Shown here: piece by piece, positions 10,401-19,602 of the stretch
How positions within the stretch are numbered: the first letter of the stretch is position 1
Layout: the number at the start of each line of letters is the position of its first letter
Origin: an uncultured Flavobacteriales bacterium
GTDB taxonomy: Bacteria; Bacteroidota; Bacteroidia; Flavobacteriales_G; Salibacteraceae
DNA length: 64,000 nucleotides
Assembly: GCA_937899835.1 (NCBI GenBank)
Contig: CALCCE010000267.1
Location: forward strand, 1-64,000
Direction: 5' to 3'
Translations under genes and position numbers: made by a program
The notes under the pieces: model-generated
What the model was told of the DNA's origin: nothing
The model's database searches: none
The model's input: the letters and a program-made list of their open reading frames with translations, nothing else

Positions 10401-13400
10401 CATCAGAACCGCCACAAGTTACATTGTGTATCGAATCAATTACAGCAACAACTGCAGTAGGCTCAGTAATAGATACAGAGCTACTGGCAGTACATCCGTT
10501 AGCATCAGTAACGGTTACCGTGTGAGCGCCAGCGTTCAAGCCACCGGTAGAGGCAGTAGTAGTACCGCTGCTCCAGGCGAAGGTGTAAGGAGTAGTACCA
10601 CCGGTGGCAGAGGCAGTCGCCCCTCCATCAGAAGAACCATTACAAGCCGCATTGCTATCTACCACACTGGAAGCCATCAATACTGCAGGCTCAGTAATGG
10701 TAACTGAACCGGTATTGGTACAGCCATTGCCATCAGTAACAGTAGCAGTATAAGTACCTGCAGCCAATCCTGAGGCAGTAGCACCTGTAGCACCGTTAGA
10801 CCATGCATAAGTGTAAGGTGTAGCGCCTCCGTTGCCGTTTGCTGTGGCAGCTCCGGTACTCAAACCATTACAGGTAACGTTGGTTCCAACAATTCCTACC
10901 GTTGGGTTGGTGTTCACTGTTATCGCGCTTGATGCAGTAGAGGTACAACCGTTGTTGTCGGTTGCCGTTACAGTGTAAGTGCCTGAAACAGTAGGCGTAA
11001 TGCTGTTAGTTGTAGCACCGTTTGACCAGGCGTAACTGGTAAATCCACTGGTTGCGCCAACCGAAGAAGAATCATTCAAACACAGACTAACCGTTGCTGG
11101 TACATCAACTTGAGCCGGATGGCCGAAGTTGGCACGTAGCAGCAGCACACTTGGGAATCCAGCTGCGCCTAATTCTGTCCAAGGACCTCCGGTAGCACCG
11201 AAGAATACCGTACTATCGGTGTATTTATCGAGAGAATAACCCAGTGACATGTTGCTACCAGAAACCACTTGCTCTACAGCAAAGAAGTGTTCCTGAGCAG
11301 AAAGCACCATTCCGCAGTAAGTAACGGTATACCAACCGGGGCCATTGTTAACTACATAATCGGAACTGTCGATTACGTTGTTCGGTAACCCACTGGCCAT
11401 GTCATAAATTTTGACTCGAACCGAATCTCCTACTGGTGGTGTCACCAGATAGAAAGAAACAGAGGTCAAGGTATCAGAGCTAACAATGTCAAAGGTCTGC
11501 CCGATTTCGATGGTGCCTGCATTGGTTCCAATACCATTGGTAAAGAGGCTATCGTCACGGGAGTAAACCGTATCACTTATAACAATGTCGTAATCGTCAG
11601 AGTCGTTGCTCGCATTGACATCGGTTTCATTGATCGTTACCGTTCCTACTACAGAGTACACTCCTGGCATTGTCGGAGGAGTATAGCCAAGGGAAGAGAA
11701 AACGGTATCCCCATTACAAGAAGCTACACTGCCGAGAGGATTTGTAGCATTTGGAACACCGTTAATAGTGATATTGGCAGCAGTTCCGGTAATTGGAGAT
11801 ACTCCAACATTCGAAACGGTTCCTCCAATGGCATAATTGGTAATTTGAGACACAGGTGTTTGGCAGTATCCTGATGGATTAACATCTAACTCCAGGGCTG
11901 CATCTGCTGTAGCGGGCCTGTCATACACCTCAAAGTCATCAATAGACATGTCGGAGGTAAAGCCAGTACCGCGTTGGCCGCGGAAACGGAACTTGACAAT
12001 ACCTGAGTAATTACACAAGTTGATATCCTGCTCGATCCACGGGTCCGATTGGTTCGGTTGCTGTTGCCCAGATAGGGAATCAATAGGTTCCCATGCACCA
12101 TTGTAATAAATGTCTACAATCAGGTTACCCATATCGGCTCCATGCATGTGCACATAGTACTTTAGGAAGGGATTGGCGAGTGGAGAAAGATCAATACATG
12201 GACTCTCCAGCTCTGCTTCCTGACCTATGGCACCTGAAGACGTCTCCATAAACATGTAGATGCCACCCGCAACACCACCCTGGGTATGGTCTACTAATGG
12301 ACCTGTTCCGGTGGAGTTTTCATTCGAGCCAGAAGCATCTTCCGCTTCCCAACGTGGGTCAGTAGTACGGTTGCCTACCCAACCATTGTTCAAGACGCCA
12401 TTGTCTTCGTTGTTGAGGGTTTCGAAATCCTCAAAGTAAGGTGCAGCTACACCAAATTGGAGGTTGAGGTTGGCCGTATCATTAGATGCATCGGTATCGC
12501 CTGTAAGTCCCGAGTAAGCATCAATACTAACCGATAGTAAACCACTCAGGTTGGCAGTAGTGGCAAAAGTCAAAGTGTCTGTTCCGTTGAAAGGAATGTT
12601 GAGCCCACTAAAGGTTTGCAATACTGGCGCTCCGCTATTGACAGAGTAAGAAACCGGCAAGCTGGTAATAGCCGTGGTACCAAAGTTTTTAACGATCACC
12701 GAAATCGTATCGGTGGTGCTCAACTGACAGTTTGGTGAAGTAGGCGCCACCGGAGTGACGAAACCAATTACCCCAGCATCGGTCGTGGCAACACTAAACT
12801 CAATAGCGCCTGGATCAGGAGTAATGCCCCGGGTGACACCGAAGATATCCGTAGGAATACCCAGGTTGCTTCCAAGGTTGTCAGCAGTAACCGAGTTTGG
12901 CTTGAGGTCATCGTTGGCAATGTCGGCAAAGTTGGGATTGTCTCCATTGGAGCTTTGGTCGTACGCCATGCTGTTCGCTGTTTGCCAGTTGGCCAAAGTA
13001 GCATAGTTGGTCGTACCGTAACGTCCCACGTATTGTAGACCACTTCCGCCACTGTTTACGTACAACACGTTGTTGTCAGAGGCAATCGTGGTACCGGTAG
13101 AGTTGAGGTAAATACCATGCTTCTGACCGGAGCCTCCACGGGTAACCGACACAATGTTATTGCGGAACTCCAGGTTGCTCGCCGTGGTGGTTTGGTAAAA
13201 ACCACGGGTAGTACCTCCGGTAGAGGCGACATTGTCTAACGAAACGGTGTTGTGGTAGTAACGCACCCCATTGGAGCTAAAGTTGTAAATACCGTAAACC
13301 GTACCATTGTTATTAATGTCATACACCATGTTGTTGATGAAGAAGTTTTCATCGCCCAGGTCGGCATCGTTGCTGGTGGAGTACAATCCGTAGGTGGTAG

Positions 13401-16400
13401 AAGTATTGGTTGGTGCTCCGCCATGACTATCGTGGCACAAGTTGTTGGTAACCAAAGTATTTTCGGTCTTGCCTTGTAATGTCACAAACTGAGTCGTTGT
13501 TGAAGCTGTGCGGGTAGGACGACTCATGTCGTTCCCATCTACAACTGTACTGTCTGCCTCATCGAGATAAATCCCGTAGCGGTAAAAGTCAGTAAGCACA
13601 TTGTCGATGATTTGGTTACCCTTACAATCTGCGCCAGTTCCCTGCCCGTTCAGGTAAATACCCTGATAAGGTGCACCCGATGCACCACCAATAATTTCGT
13701 TATTGGAGAAAACACTGTAGTTCGTGTTGTCCCCATCGGTGGTAGTGCTGGTATTGGATCCACTGGCTATAATACCTCCAGAGTTGGTGGATCCGGTGGA
13801 AGTAATCGTGCTAAGATCGACCAAACAGTTGGTGATGGTGTTGCTGTCAGAGCTATTTTGGAAGTGGAATCCATATCCATAGATGGTGCTAAGTGAGCTA
13901 ACCTCCAAACTGTCAATAGTAATGTGGCGTACTCCGTCGAATCCGACGATCCGTTTGTCACCTACTTGTGCGTTGTAAACCACGCGCTCGTTGTTACCCT
14001 TAATGGTCAGGGTGTTGGTTGCGCTCAATCCCGCAATGGCGGTAAAGATCACTTGTTCGTTGTAAGGACCACTGTTGGGCATTACGGTTACCGTAACCGC
14101 ACCGCTGAGACCACAAGTTTGCAATACGTTGAGCATTTCAGTGAAGTTGGTGAAATCACCACCCGGTCCTATCATGTAGTTACCAGCAAGAGGGGTACAG
14201 AGGAAGGTTTCCAAAGTATCATTCGAAGTGTCTTCATCCATTTGGCCATTGGGCATAGAGGAATAAATCTTCAGATTGCTCAACCCAGAAGGGAAGTTGA
14301 AGATGCCTACCAATTGGTTGTTGCTCTGACTTCCAGTTGTGAGTGAGCCCGTCCAGTTCGCTGGGGTTTGCACTACACCGTTCACTTCCCAGTTGAGCGT
14401 GGCCGAAGTAAGGGTGTTCAATCCCAAATTCTCAATGGTTATCGCTACACTCTGCGATCCTGGTGAGATTACCTGTGATGCGGGAGCATCCAACGATACT
14501 ACACTGACATCGTTCAATGGGAAGCTGAACAAGCGGAAATCATCCACCGCCATATCGCTTCGGAAGCCACCTCCTTTTACCCCACGAAAGCGAAATTTGA
14601 CCGATTGTCCGGCATAGGCGGCAAGGTCAAGGCCCACGTAGTTCCAAGGATCGCCACCTGCAGTTTGTACCTGTCCGGTGGTTTGAGACCAAAGCGTAGT
14701 CCAGACTCCTCCCGAATTGATTTCGAAGAAGAGGTCCCCCATGTTGCTACCATACATGTGGTAGTAAAATTCTACATAAGGGTTGGTGAGAACCGATAGG
14801 TCAAGACAAGGACTTATCAACTCATCTGTTTCTGAGTTGTTGGTTCCACTGGAAGTTTCCAGAAACATGTAAGTTCCGCCAGAAGCTGGGGCCAATGTAT
14901 TATCGGTAAATGGCCCGGTGAGGGTGCTGTTTTCATTAGCACCGGTAGCATCTTCTGATTCCCAACCAAAGTTGCCTGTGGTAGAAGTGGTAATCCATCC
15001 ATTAGAAAGTGTTCCTGAACTACCCGGAGCAATAGACTCCCAATCCTCTAAATAAGGATAAGAAGTAGCGAGGTTGGCCTCATTGGTTACCGAGGTCAAT
15101 AAGGTATCGTTGCTGGAATCGAAATCACCGGCAAGTGTGGTCCACACGGCAATGTTATTCACTCCCGAAGTTGACAGATCGGCCAATGAATCCAGAGTGA
15201 GGTGGATGGTATCCAGCGAAAGGACTGTGTCCCCTGCAAAGTTTTGAGTAATAATTGTACCACCATTTACCTGGAAACTAATTGAGAAAGTGTCTTGGTC
15301 ATCTGCGCCAAAGTTTTCGACGACCACTTCCAAATTTTCAAGGCCAAGACCACAGCCTGAGTTGGGACCTAAGAGTGCAGCAACACCCAGGTCGTCTGCT
15401 GGCTTTTCTTGAATCACAATGTTGTCGAAGGCAAAGCCTTCATCGGTGTTGGTGCCATCTTCACCATAAGTGAAACGGAGCAATACACTGCTCTGGCCAC
15501 CTAAACCCGTAAGGTCATGCTTGGCTGAGACCCATCCGCCACTGCCGTTGCCAGTAAAGTTACCGCCACCAGTCCAGCCAGAACCGCTGGAAAATCCATT
15601 TTGGCTCAGTCCAAATATGGTATTGTCGTTGTACCAGTTGTTGGGGTCCCCATTGGCGCCTACAAGGTTCCAGGTAGTACCGCCATCAGTAGAAAACTCC
15701 AGGTTGGCGCCATCCCATGAAAATTCCGAATGCCAATAAATGTCCATTAATATTTCGGGAGCGGTTAGGGTGCTCAAATCGAAACATGGACTCCGAACGA
15801 AAGATTGTTCCTCGATCGTTGCATTACCATCTAAGTTGGTTACCCAGGCATTAGTGCCGCCAGCTGCAGCGCTAATGTCAGTGTTATTAGGAGCACCCCA
15901 TTCCCAGGAAACGTTGGTGCCGCCTGCCTGCCATCCACCATCGTTGGCTTCAAAGCCTTCCGAATAGGGGAAGGCGCTGACCACAGGTATGTTGGTGACG
16001 GTGGTAACTAAGGTATCGTTAGACGAGTCGATGTCACCGGTGAGGGTAGTCCACATCACAATGTTGTAAGTACCCGGGGTAGACAGGTTCATTGTAGAGT
16101 CGAGGGCTAAATGAATGGTATCCAATGCATCTACTGAGTCGGCAGCACCAAAACTTTGAGTAACAGCCGGGCCACCATTAATGGTAAAGCTTACATTATA
16201 ACTGGTTTGAGAAGCAATACCGTAGTTTTCAATCACAACAACAGGATCTTCAATACCCAAACCACATCCGTCGGTGGGCGACAACAATTCGGCTACGCCA
16301 ATGTCGTTGGCTGGTTGGTTTTGAATCGTAACGTTGTCGAAACCAAAACCTTCATCCTGGCCCGAACCATCAGCACCAAAGGCAATCCTCAACAATACGC

Positions 16401-17961
16401 TGGATTGTCCGCCTAATCCGGTTAAAGCATGCGAAGCGGAGACCCAGCCTCCGCTTCCGTTTCCAGTAAAGGAACCGCCACCAGACCATCCAGTACCAGT
16501 GGAGAAACTGTTGTTACTCAAACCGGCAATCGAGTTGTCGTTGTACCAGTTAACCGGATCGTTGAGCGCTCCGACAAGGTTCCAGTTGGTACCGCCGTCG
16601 ACAGAAAACTCCAAGTTGGCACCATCCCATGAAAACTCAGAGTGCCAATAGATATCCATGATAATTTCAGGATTGGCCAAATTGGTAAAGTCAAAACAAG
16701 GACCTTGTACAAAGCTTTGTTCATCGGCATCATAAAAACCATCCAAATCAGTTACCCAGGCATTAGTTCCACCTGCTGCACTACTTATGTTGGTGTTGGT
16801 CGGTGCACCCAGTTCCCAGGTACTTGATGCTCCACCCGAGGTCCACCCGCCATTACCGGATTCAAATCCTTCGGTGTAGGGAAAGGTACCAACGGTAGGA
16901 ATGTGAACGATCGAGCCCGATGCGGTGTCGTTGTTGGTGAGGGTGTCACCGGTGAGGTTGGTTACAATAACCAGGTTGTGGGTTTGAACCGCTGAAAGGT
17001 CAACATTGAAGGTGAATTGATCTGTTGCGCCTCCGGCGATGCTGCCGGTGTAACTCCCGGCACTGGTAAAGGTGCCACCGTTGAGGGAGTATACGACAGG
17101 AATAGAAGTTTGTGTGGCGGTACCGATGTTTTCAATGGTAATGGTTACCGGTTCGGTAGCAGAGAGACCACAACCGTCTGAAGGTCCATCGATGGAAGCC
17201 ACACCAACATTGTTTGGAACTTGTATAAAAGGTGTAAAGGTGTAATACTCGTTATCGGCTGCCCCGAAACTACCAGTGCCCATAATAACGTTGGGAGAAC
17301 CGGCTGTGGAGTTGAGTCCTGTTGCTACTTGAACAGCAGTGGTGTTGTCCTTTTGGGCTCCAATGGTAGCGGTACAGTTGTTGGACTTATAGTTCATGTC
17401 CGTAACGATGATCTCGTTGGTCCCTTCCATTAAGGTAACCGTGAAGTAGGAGAAGGTCATCGTTCCAAGCCGGTAACTGAAGTTGTGAATTTCCAGCTCC
17501 CGGTTGGGGGCCGTACCCCGAGTGATGCGCCAAACGTTGTCATTTGTTCCCAACGCTGAGGAGGCAAAATCTTCCCAGAAGTAAGCAAAGGTGTTGGGCG
17601 GCAAAGAAGTGTTTGGAAGACCGGTATTGGTATTCAGTGTGGTGTTCACTGCGGTACCCGCCACCGATACATCAAAGGTCAACAGACCGTTCTTAGAAAC
17701 ACAAAACGAGTCAACGGAGGTACCGAAAAACTCGAATGCAAATGGAATTTCCTGTGAGGCAGACCAATAATTGGTCGTATTACTTCCGCCAGCATTGTAG
17801 GCATGGAAGTTGGTCTGACCGGTGGTGGTAAAATCACCGACCGCTGCTCTCGCTCCGGGGTTGCCCACGTTTAGCGCAGAGTTGGTAATGGTATAAGATG
17901 ATTGAGGTAGGGCTGCGGTATAGCATAGGAAGCCCAATAATGAGAATAGCAATCTTTTCAT
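7468..17961 (-). CDS. Giant T9SS-secreted adhesin with MAM-like, beta-helix, Ig-like and SprB repeats
   Basis: A 3,497-aa protein with an N-terminal signal peptide (MKRLLFSLLGFLCYTAALPQ). Modules in order, with approximate residues: a beta-rich N-terminal domain (20-260); CARDB/Ig-like (265-355); MAM-like 1 (360-540) and CARDB; MAM-like 2 (664-845) and CARDB; MAM-like 3 (970-1145); a parallel beta-helix (1260-1720); CARDB; MAM-like 4 (1840-2015); a beta-rich unit (2127-2284); Ig-like (2285-2352); eleven contiguous SprB-type repeats (2353-3185); Ig-like; a twelfth SprB-like repeat (about 3256-3332); Ig-like; and a T9SS type A sorting domain (about 3410-3497, YFPNPTDG). SprB repeats are named after the gliding adhesin SprB of Flavobacterium johnsoniae. 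This makes a cell-surface adhesin role likely, in gliding or attachment to polymers or cells, but that is inference. The frame is open throughout. The gene is monocistronic, with its own promoter and terminator. Confidence 0.9.
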   Translation of the reverse strand: MKRLLFSLLGFLCYTAALPQSSYTITNSALNVGNPGARAAVGDFTTTGQTNFHAYNAGGSNTTNYWSASQEIPFAFEFFGTSVDSFCVSKNGLLTFDVSVAGTAVNTTLNTNTGLPNTSLPPNTFAYFWEDFASSALGTNDNVWRITRGTAPNRELEIHNFSYRLGTMTFSYFTVTLMEGTNEIIVTDMNYKSNNCTATIGAQKDNTTAVQVATGLNSTAGSPNVIMGTGSFGAADNEYYTFTPFIQVPNNVGVASIDGPSDGCGLSATEPVTITIENIGTATQTSIPVVYSLNGGTFTSAGSYTGSIAGGATDQFTFNVDLSAVQTHNLVIVTNLTGDTLTNNDTASGSIVHIPTVGTFPYTEGFESGNGGWTSGGASSTWELGAPTNTNISSAAGGTNAWVTDLDGFYDADEQSFVQGPCFDFTNLANPEIIMDIYWHSEFSWDGANLEFSVDGGTNWNLVGALNDPVNWYNDNSIAGLSNNSFSTGTGWSGGGSFTGNGSGGWVSASHALTGLGGQSSVLLRIAFGADGSGQDEGFGFDNVTIQNQPANDIGVAELLSPTDGCGLGIEDPVVVIENYGIASQTSYNVSFTINGGPAVTQSFGAADSVDALDTIHLALDSTMNLSTPGTYNIVMWTTLTGDIDSSNDTLVTTVTNIPVVSAFPYSEGFEANDGGWQAGGTNVSWEWGAPNNTDISAAAGGTNAWVTNLDGNATIEEQSFVRSPCFDLSTLTAPEILMDIYWHSEFSWDGANLEFSTDGGTTWNLVGANGDPNNWYNDNTIFGLSQNGFSSGSGWTGGGNFTGNGSGGWVSAKHDLTGLGGQSSVLLRFTYGEDGTNTDEGFAFDNIVIQEKPADDLGVAALLGPNSGCGLGLENLEVVVENFGADDQDTFSISFQVNGGTIITQNFAGDTVLSLDTIHLTLDSLADLSTSGVNNIAVWTTLAGDFDSSNDTLLTSVTNEANLATSYPYLEDWESIAPGSSGTLSNGWITTSTTGNFGWESEDATGANENSTLTGPFTDNTLAPASGGTYMFLETSSGTNNSETDELISPCLDLSVLTNPYVEFYYHMYGSNMGDLFFEINSGGVWTTLWSQTTGQVQTAGGDPWNYVGLDLAAYAGQSVKFRFRGVKGGGFRSDMAVDDFRLFSFPLNDVSVVSLDAPASQVISPGSQSVAITIENLGLNTLTSATLNWEVNGVVQTPANWTGSLTTGSQSNNQLVGIFNFPSGLSNLKIYSSMPNGQMDEDTSNDTLETFLCTPLAGNYMIGPGGDFTNFTEMLNVLQTCGLSGAVTVTVMPNSGPYNEQVIFTAIAGLSATNTLTIKGNNERVVYNAQVGDKRIVGFDGVRHITIDSLEVSSLSTIYGYGFHFQNSSDSNTITNCLVDLSTITSTGSTNSGGIIASGSNTSTTTDGDNTNYSVFSNNEIIGGASGAPYQGIYLNGQGTGADCKGNQIIDNVLTDFYRYGIYLDEADSTVVDGNDMSRPTRTASTTTQFVTLQGKTENTLVTNNLCHDSHGGAPTNTSTTYGLYSTSNDADLGDENFFINNMVYDINNNGTVYGIYNFSSNGVRYYHNTVSLDNVASTGGTTRGFYQTTTASNLEFRNNIVSVTRGGSGQKHGIYLNSTGTTIASDNNVLYVNSGGSGLQYVGRYGTTNYATLANWQTANSMAYDQSSNGDNPNFADIANDDLKPNSVTADNLGSNLGIPTDIFGVTRGITPDPGAIEFSVATTDAGVIGFVTPVAPTSPNCQLSTTDTISVIVKNFGTTAITSLPVSYSVNSGAPVLQTFSGLNIPFNGTDTLTFATTANLSGLLSVSIDAYSGLTGDTDASNDTANLNLQFGVAAPYFEDFETLNNEDNGVLNNGWVGNRTTDPRWEAEDASGSNENSTGTGPLVDHTQGGVAGGIYMFMETSSGAIGQEAELESPCIDLSPLANPFLKYYVHMHGADMGNLIVDIYYNGAWEPIDSLSGQQQPNQSDPWIEQDINLCNYSGIVKFRFRGQRGTGFTSDMSIDDFEVYDRPATADAALELDVNPSGYCQTPVSQITNYAIGGTVSNVGVSPITGTAANITINGVPNATNPLGSVASCNGDTVFSSLGYTPPTMPGVYSVVGTVTINETDVNASNDSDDYDIVISDTVYSRDDSLFTNGIGTNAGTIEIGQTFDIVSSDTLTSVSFYLVTPPVGDSVRVKIYDMASGLPNNVIDSSDYVVNNGPGWYTVTYCGMVLSAQEHFFAVEQVVSGSNMSLGYSLDKYTDSTVFFGATGGPWTELGAAGFPSVLLLRANFGHPAQVDVPATVSLCLNDSSSVGATSGFTSYAWSNGATTNSITPTVSGTYTVTATDNNGCTSTASSAITVNTNPTVGIVGTNVTCNGLSTGAATANGNGGATPYTYAWSNGATGATASGLAAGTYTATVTDGNGCTNTGSVTITEPAVLMASSVVDSNAACNGSSDGGATASATGGTTPYTFAWSSGTTTASTGGLNAGAHTVTVTDANGCTASSSVSITEPTAVVAVIDSIHNVTCGGSDGAALVAATGGTGAYTYSWPSGGTNALDTGLVAGNYIVTVTDANGCTDTASATVTQPSTLNGSVSSLTSVSCNGLSDGAATITATGGVMPYTYAWPNGSTSNSQTGLTAGNYPVTVTDANNCAIAVVAAVTEPMVLSTVITVDSNVSCNGFSDGGATASATGGTMPYTYAWNNSATSAAITGVIAGTYSVTITDANGCTDSGSVTITEPITLASATVIDSNVTCFGASNGGATASATGGTSPYTFNWSNSATTASITGVVAGTYSVTVTDANGCTDSSSAVITEPAMVVASTVVDSNVSCNGFSDGGATASATGGTGAYTYQWSNLATTAGITGVAAGTYSVTITDANGCTDSASVTITEPMPLGISVDTSTNVSCNSLTDGSATTSSTGGTMPYTYAWSNSSSMANLSNVGAGTYTVTITDANGCTDSTSVTITEPAVLVAATVADSNVTCNGLLNGGATASATGGTSPYTYAWSNSGTTASITGIGAGTYTVTVTDANGCTDTSSVTITEPAVLVATTTMDNNVSCNGGADGSATAAATGGTSPYAYAWSSGATTATATGLAAGNYTVTVTDDNGCTATASVTISEPMALSSSSTVTDVTCFGGSDGSAVITTTGGTVPYAYTWSTTGLSGDTVNGLMAGSYFYTVTDSNGCTISDSIVVNFTNNLPIVSLGDSGTICIGTSTVLTPGSFTSYLWSNGDSSASITVDTAGLYSVTVTDSNTCSNSATFQLSLYDAFSLSLSATDVICEGGDDGTATVTATGTTGPFSYTWNDAANQTTATASNLSAGNYVVVVADTNGCIDSGSVAVGFTNAAPVVDLGPAVDTICAPYTYDLDAGSGFVSYQWSGSADTTQTITVSAAGTYTVTVTDANGCTGTDQIELVSDPCTGIRTISDDAQISYFPNPTDGWLQMEITGLSGEDVEVTVISLQGRVVYQEYIANIPGVFRKSLNFTEEAQGIYLVRVTTPTRSYVNRVSVK
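8407..10905 (-). repeat. Eleven tandem SprB-type repeats inside the adhesin gene
   Basis: About 2.5 kb of in-frame tandem repeats with a unit of about 227 bases (75-76 aa). Each unit has a conserved Cys near VTCNG/VSCNG, a GGATASATGGT-like segment, PYTYAWSN, GTYTVTVTDANGC with a second Cys, and ends in SVTITEP. The two Cys per unit could form a disulfide after export. The internal units are the most alike; the first, third and eleventh diverge more. A twelfth, more distant copy lies at about 7965-8193, after an Ig-like module. Confidence 0.9.
15061..16884 (-). repeat. Tandem duplication of a MAM-like plus CARDB module
   Basis: Two consecutive units of about 912 bases (304 aa), 15973-16884 and 15061-15972, within the adhesin gene. 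Unit one starts FPYTEGFESGNGGW and unit two FPYSEGFEANDGGW. Both contain IYWHSEFSWDGANLEFS and a QSSVLLR strand before a CARDB-like domain. The similarity suggests a recent internal duplication. Confidence 0.85.
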
Positions 17962-18029
17962 AGAGAAAAAATTAAGTTGAAGCAGGTAAAATGAACCAAT
18001 TTGAGACTACATCCCCGAGACGGGGGAGC

Positions 18030-18060
18030 TAAATGTAAAACAAATTGTGGGGGCTTCAAA
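18030..18060 (-). promoter_or_regulatory. Predicted promoter of the giant adhesin gene
   Basis: Read on the minus strand: TTTG (18060-18057), 19 bases, then TACATTTA (18037-18030). This matches the Bacteroidota housekeeping form TTTG-N19-TAnnTTTG except for the last base. Transcription would start about 60 bases before the ATG at 17961. Confidence 0.6.
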
Positions 18061-18301
18061 AATTCGTCGACAGCTATCTTGTTTTTGTTTGTAGTAATGT
18101 CAGTTTAGTCGCATTTTGTTGCGTTGGGGTTTTGTTGAAGTCCTGAATGGCTAAAAATTGCAGTAAGCCTATTGGAAAGCTTTAATTGGTGGCAGTTTTC
18201 ATGATTTGGTTTGGAAGCCTAACTTTTATATTTCTATCAATTTGTTTGTGTGGTGATCTGAAATATTCATCGACAAAAAAATGGAATTTGTCGAAACAAA
18301 A
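18061..18301. other. Intergenic region with no recognised gene
   Basis: About 240 bases between the adhesin promoter and the terminator of the response-regulator gene. It is AT-rich, with no convincing reading frame, tRNA or long inverted repeat. Confidence 0.4.
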
Positions 18302-18326
18302 AATCCCGAGAATTGTTCTCGGGATT
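18302..18326 (-). terminator. Rho-independent terminator of the sigma-54 regulator gene
   Basis: A perfect 11-bp stem AATCCCGAGAA / TTCTCGGGATT with a 3-base loop, followed on the minus strand by TTTTTGTTTCG. It lies 25 bases past the stop codon at 18351. Confidence 0.9.
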
Positions 18327-18350
18327 CACTTGTATAAGTAAGTGTTTGTT

Positions 18351-19520
18351 TTACACAGCAGGATTGGCAAACATTTTTACACTCGGTCCATCAATTTGCT
18401 TGTCGCAAAGAATGAGCAAGCGCTCCACCACATTGCGCAACTCCCGAATGTTACCGGTCCAATTCACTTTTTGCAATTCTTTCATACCATCTTTGGTGAA
18501 GGTTTTTTCGGGCATACCGTGCTCCTCCAAAAGTTTTACCCGAAAGTGATTGGCCAACAATGGAATATCGGCCCTGCGGTCGTTCAAAGCAGGAACATGA
18601 ATGAGGATGACGCTCAGGCGATGATAGAGGTCTTCTCTAAAGAGGTTGGCTTCAATTTCCTTCCTGAGGTCTTTATTGGTGGCCGCCAATACCCTTACAT
18701 CTACTTTGATCTCTTTGTCCCCACCAACACGGGTGATTTTACTTTCCTGAAGTGCCCGCAGTACTTTGGCTTGTGCTGACAAGCTCATGTCGCCAATCTC
18801 GTCTAAGAATAGCGTGCCGCCGATGGCTTGCTCAAATTTCCCCCTGCGTTGCTTGATGGCGGAGGTGAAAGCCCCCTTTTCATGGCCAAACAATTCACTT
18901 TCAATAAGTTCCGCAGGTATCGCAGCACAGTTCACTTCTACGAAAGGGCCTTTGGCACGATTACTCAATTCGTGCAGTTGACGGGCTACCAATTCCTTGC
19001 CGGTTCCGTTGCCACCCGTAATGAGGACCCGGGCATCGGTTGGTGCTACTTTTTCAATCATGGATTTGATCTCCATAATCGGCTCGGACTCTCCAACAAT
19101 CTCGGTGATTTTGGATTGGTTGATTTTCTTCTTCAGCACCTTGGTTTCTTCCACCAAAGTGTTGCGGTCGAGGGCATTGCGAACGGTTACCAAGAGCCGG
19201 TTGAGGTCCAACGGTTTGGGAATGTAATCGAAAGCACCATTCTTAAGTGCTTCCACCGCAGTATCAATGGTGCCGTGCCCGGAAATCATCACCAGAGGCA
19301 AGTCCGGTTTCAACAGCCGTACCCTTTCGAGTACTTCCAAACCGTCCATTTTAGGCATCTTGATATCGCATAAAACCAAATCGTATTCATTCTTGCGCAT
19401 CAGGTCGAGACCCGCTATGCCATCCTCGGCATCTTCTACTTTAAAATCTTCGTATTCTAAGATTTCCCGAAGGGTGCTTCGGATCGGGCGCTCATCATCG
19501 ATGACCAGGATTTTTGCCAT
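18351..19520 (-). CDS. Sigma-54-dependent response regulator lacking a DNA-binding domain
   Basis: A 389-aa NtrC-family protein. The receiver domain (1-120) has the acidic pair D8/D9, phospho-acceptor D52 (CDIKMPKMDG) and the conserved K at about 102. The AAA+ sigma-54 activation domain (about 140-375) has Walker A GGNGTGKE (169-176), Walker B LFLDEIGD (237-244) and the sigma-54 contact loop at 216-221, which reads GAFTSA instead of the usual GAFTGA. The protein ends just after the GNIRELRNVVERL helix and lacks the Fis-type helix-turn-helix of NtrC. It should remodel RNA polymerase-sigma-54 when phosphorylated, but must act from solution, through a partner, or with weak promoter selectivity. 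No histidine kinase gene is adjacent. The gene stands alone, with its own terminator. Confidence 0.92.
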   Translation of the reverse strand: MAKILVIDDERPIRSTLREILEYEDFKVEDAEDGIAGLDLMRKNEYDLVLCDIKMPKMDGLEVLERVRLLKPDLPLVMISGHGTIDTAVEALKNGAFDYIPKPLDLNRLLVTVRNALDRNTLVEETKVLKKKINQSKITEIVGESEPIMEIKSMIEKVAPTDARVLITGGNGTGKELVARQLHELSNRAKGPFVEVNCAAIPAELIESELFGHEKGAFTSAIKQRRGKFEQAIGGTLFLDEIGDMSLSAQAKVLRALQESKITRVGGDKEIKVDVRVLAATNKDLRKEIEANLFREDLYHRLSVILIHVPALNDRRADIPLLANHFRVKLLEEHGMPEKTFTKDGMKELQKVNWTGNIRELRNVVERLLILCDKQIDGPSVKMFANPAV

Positions 19521-19602
19521 GGCTAAGGTTGTTAGATTCGTGGTTGGGGAACGAATTTAACGAAATTCGAGGTTCAGGGAACCGGCTGGGGTAGTTTCAG
19601 AA

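Noticed and set aside
8407-10905. Regular tandem repeats that could be mistaken for a CRISPR or intergenic repeat array
   Set aside because: The repeats are in one open reading frame, have 227-base units and encode SprB-type protein domains.
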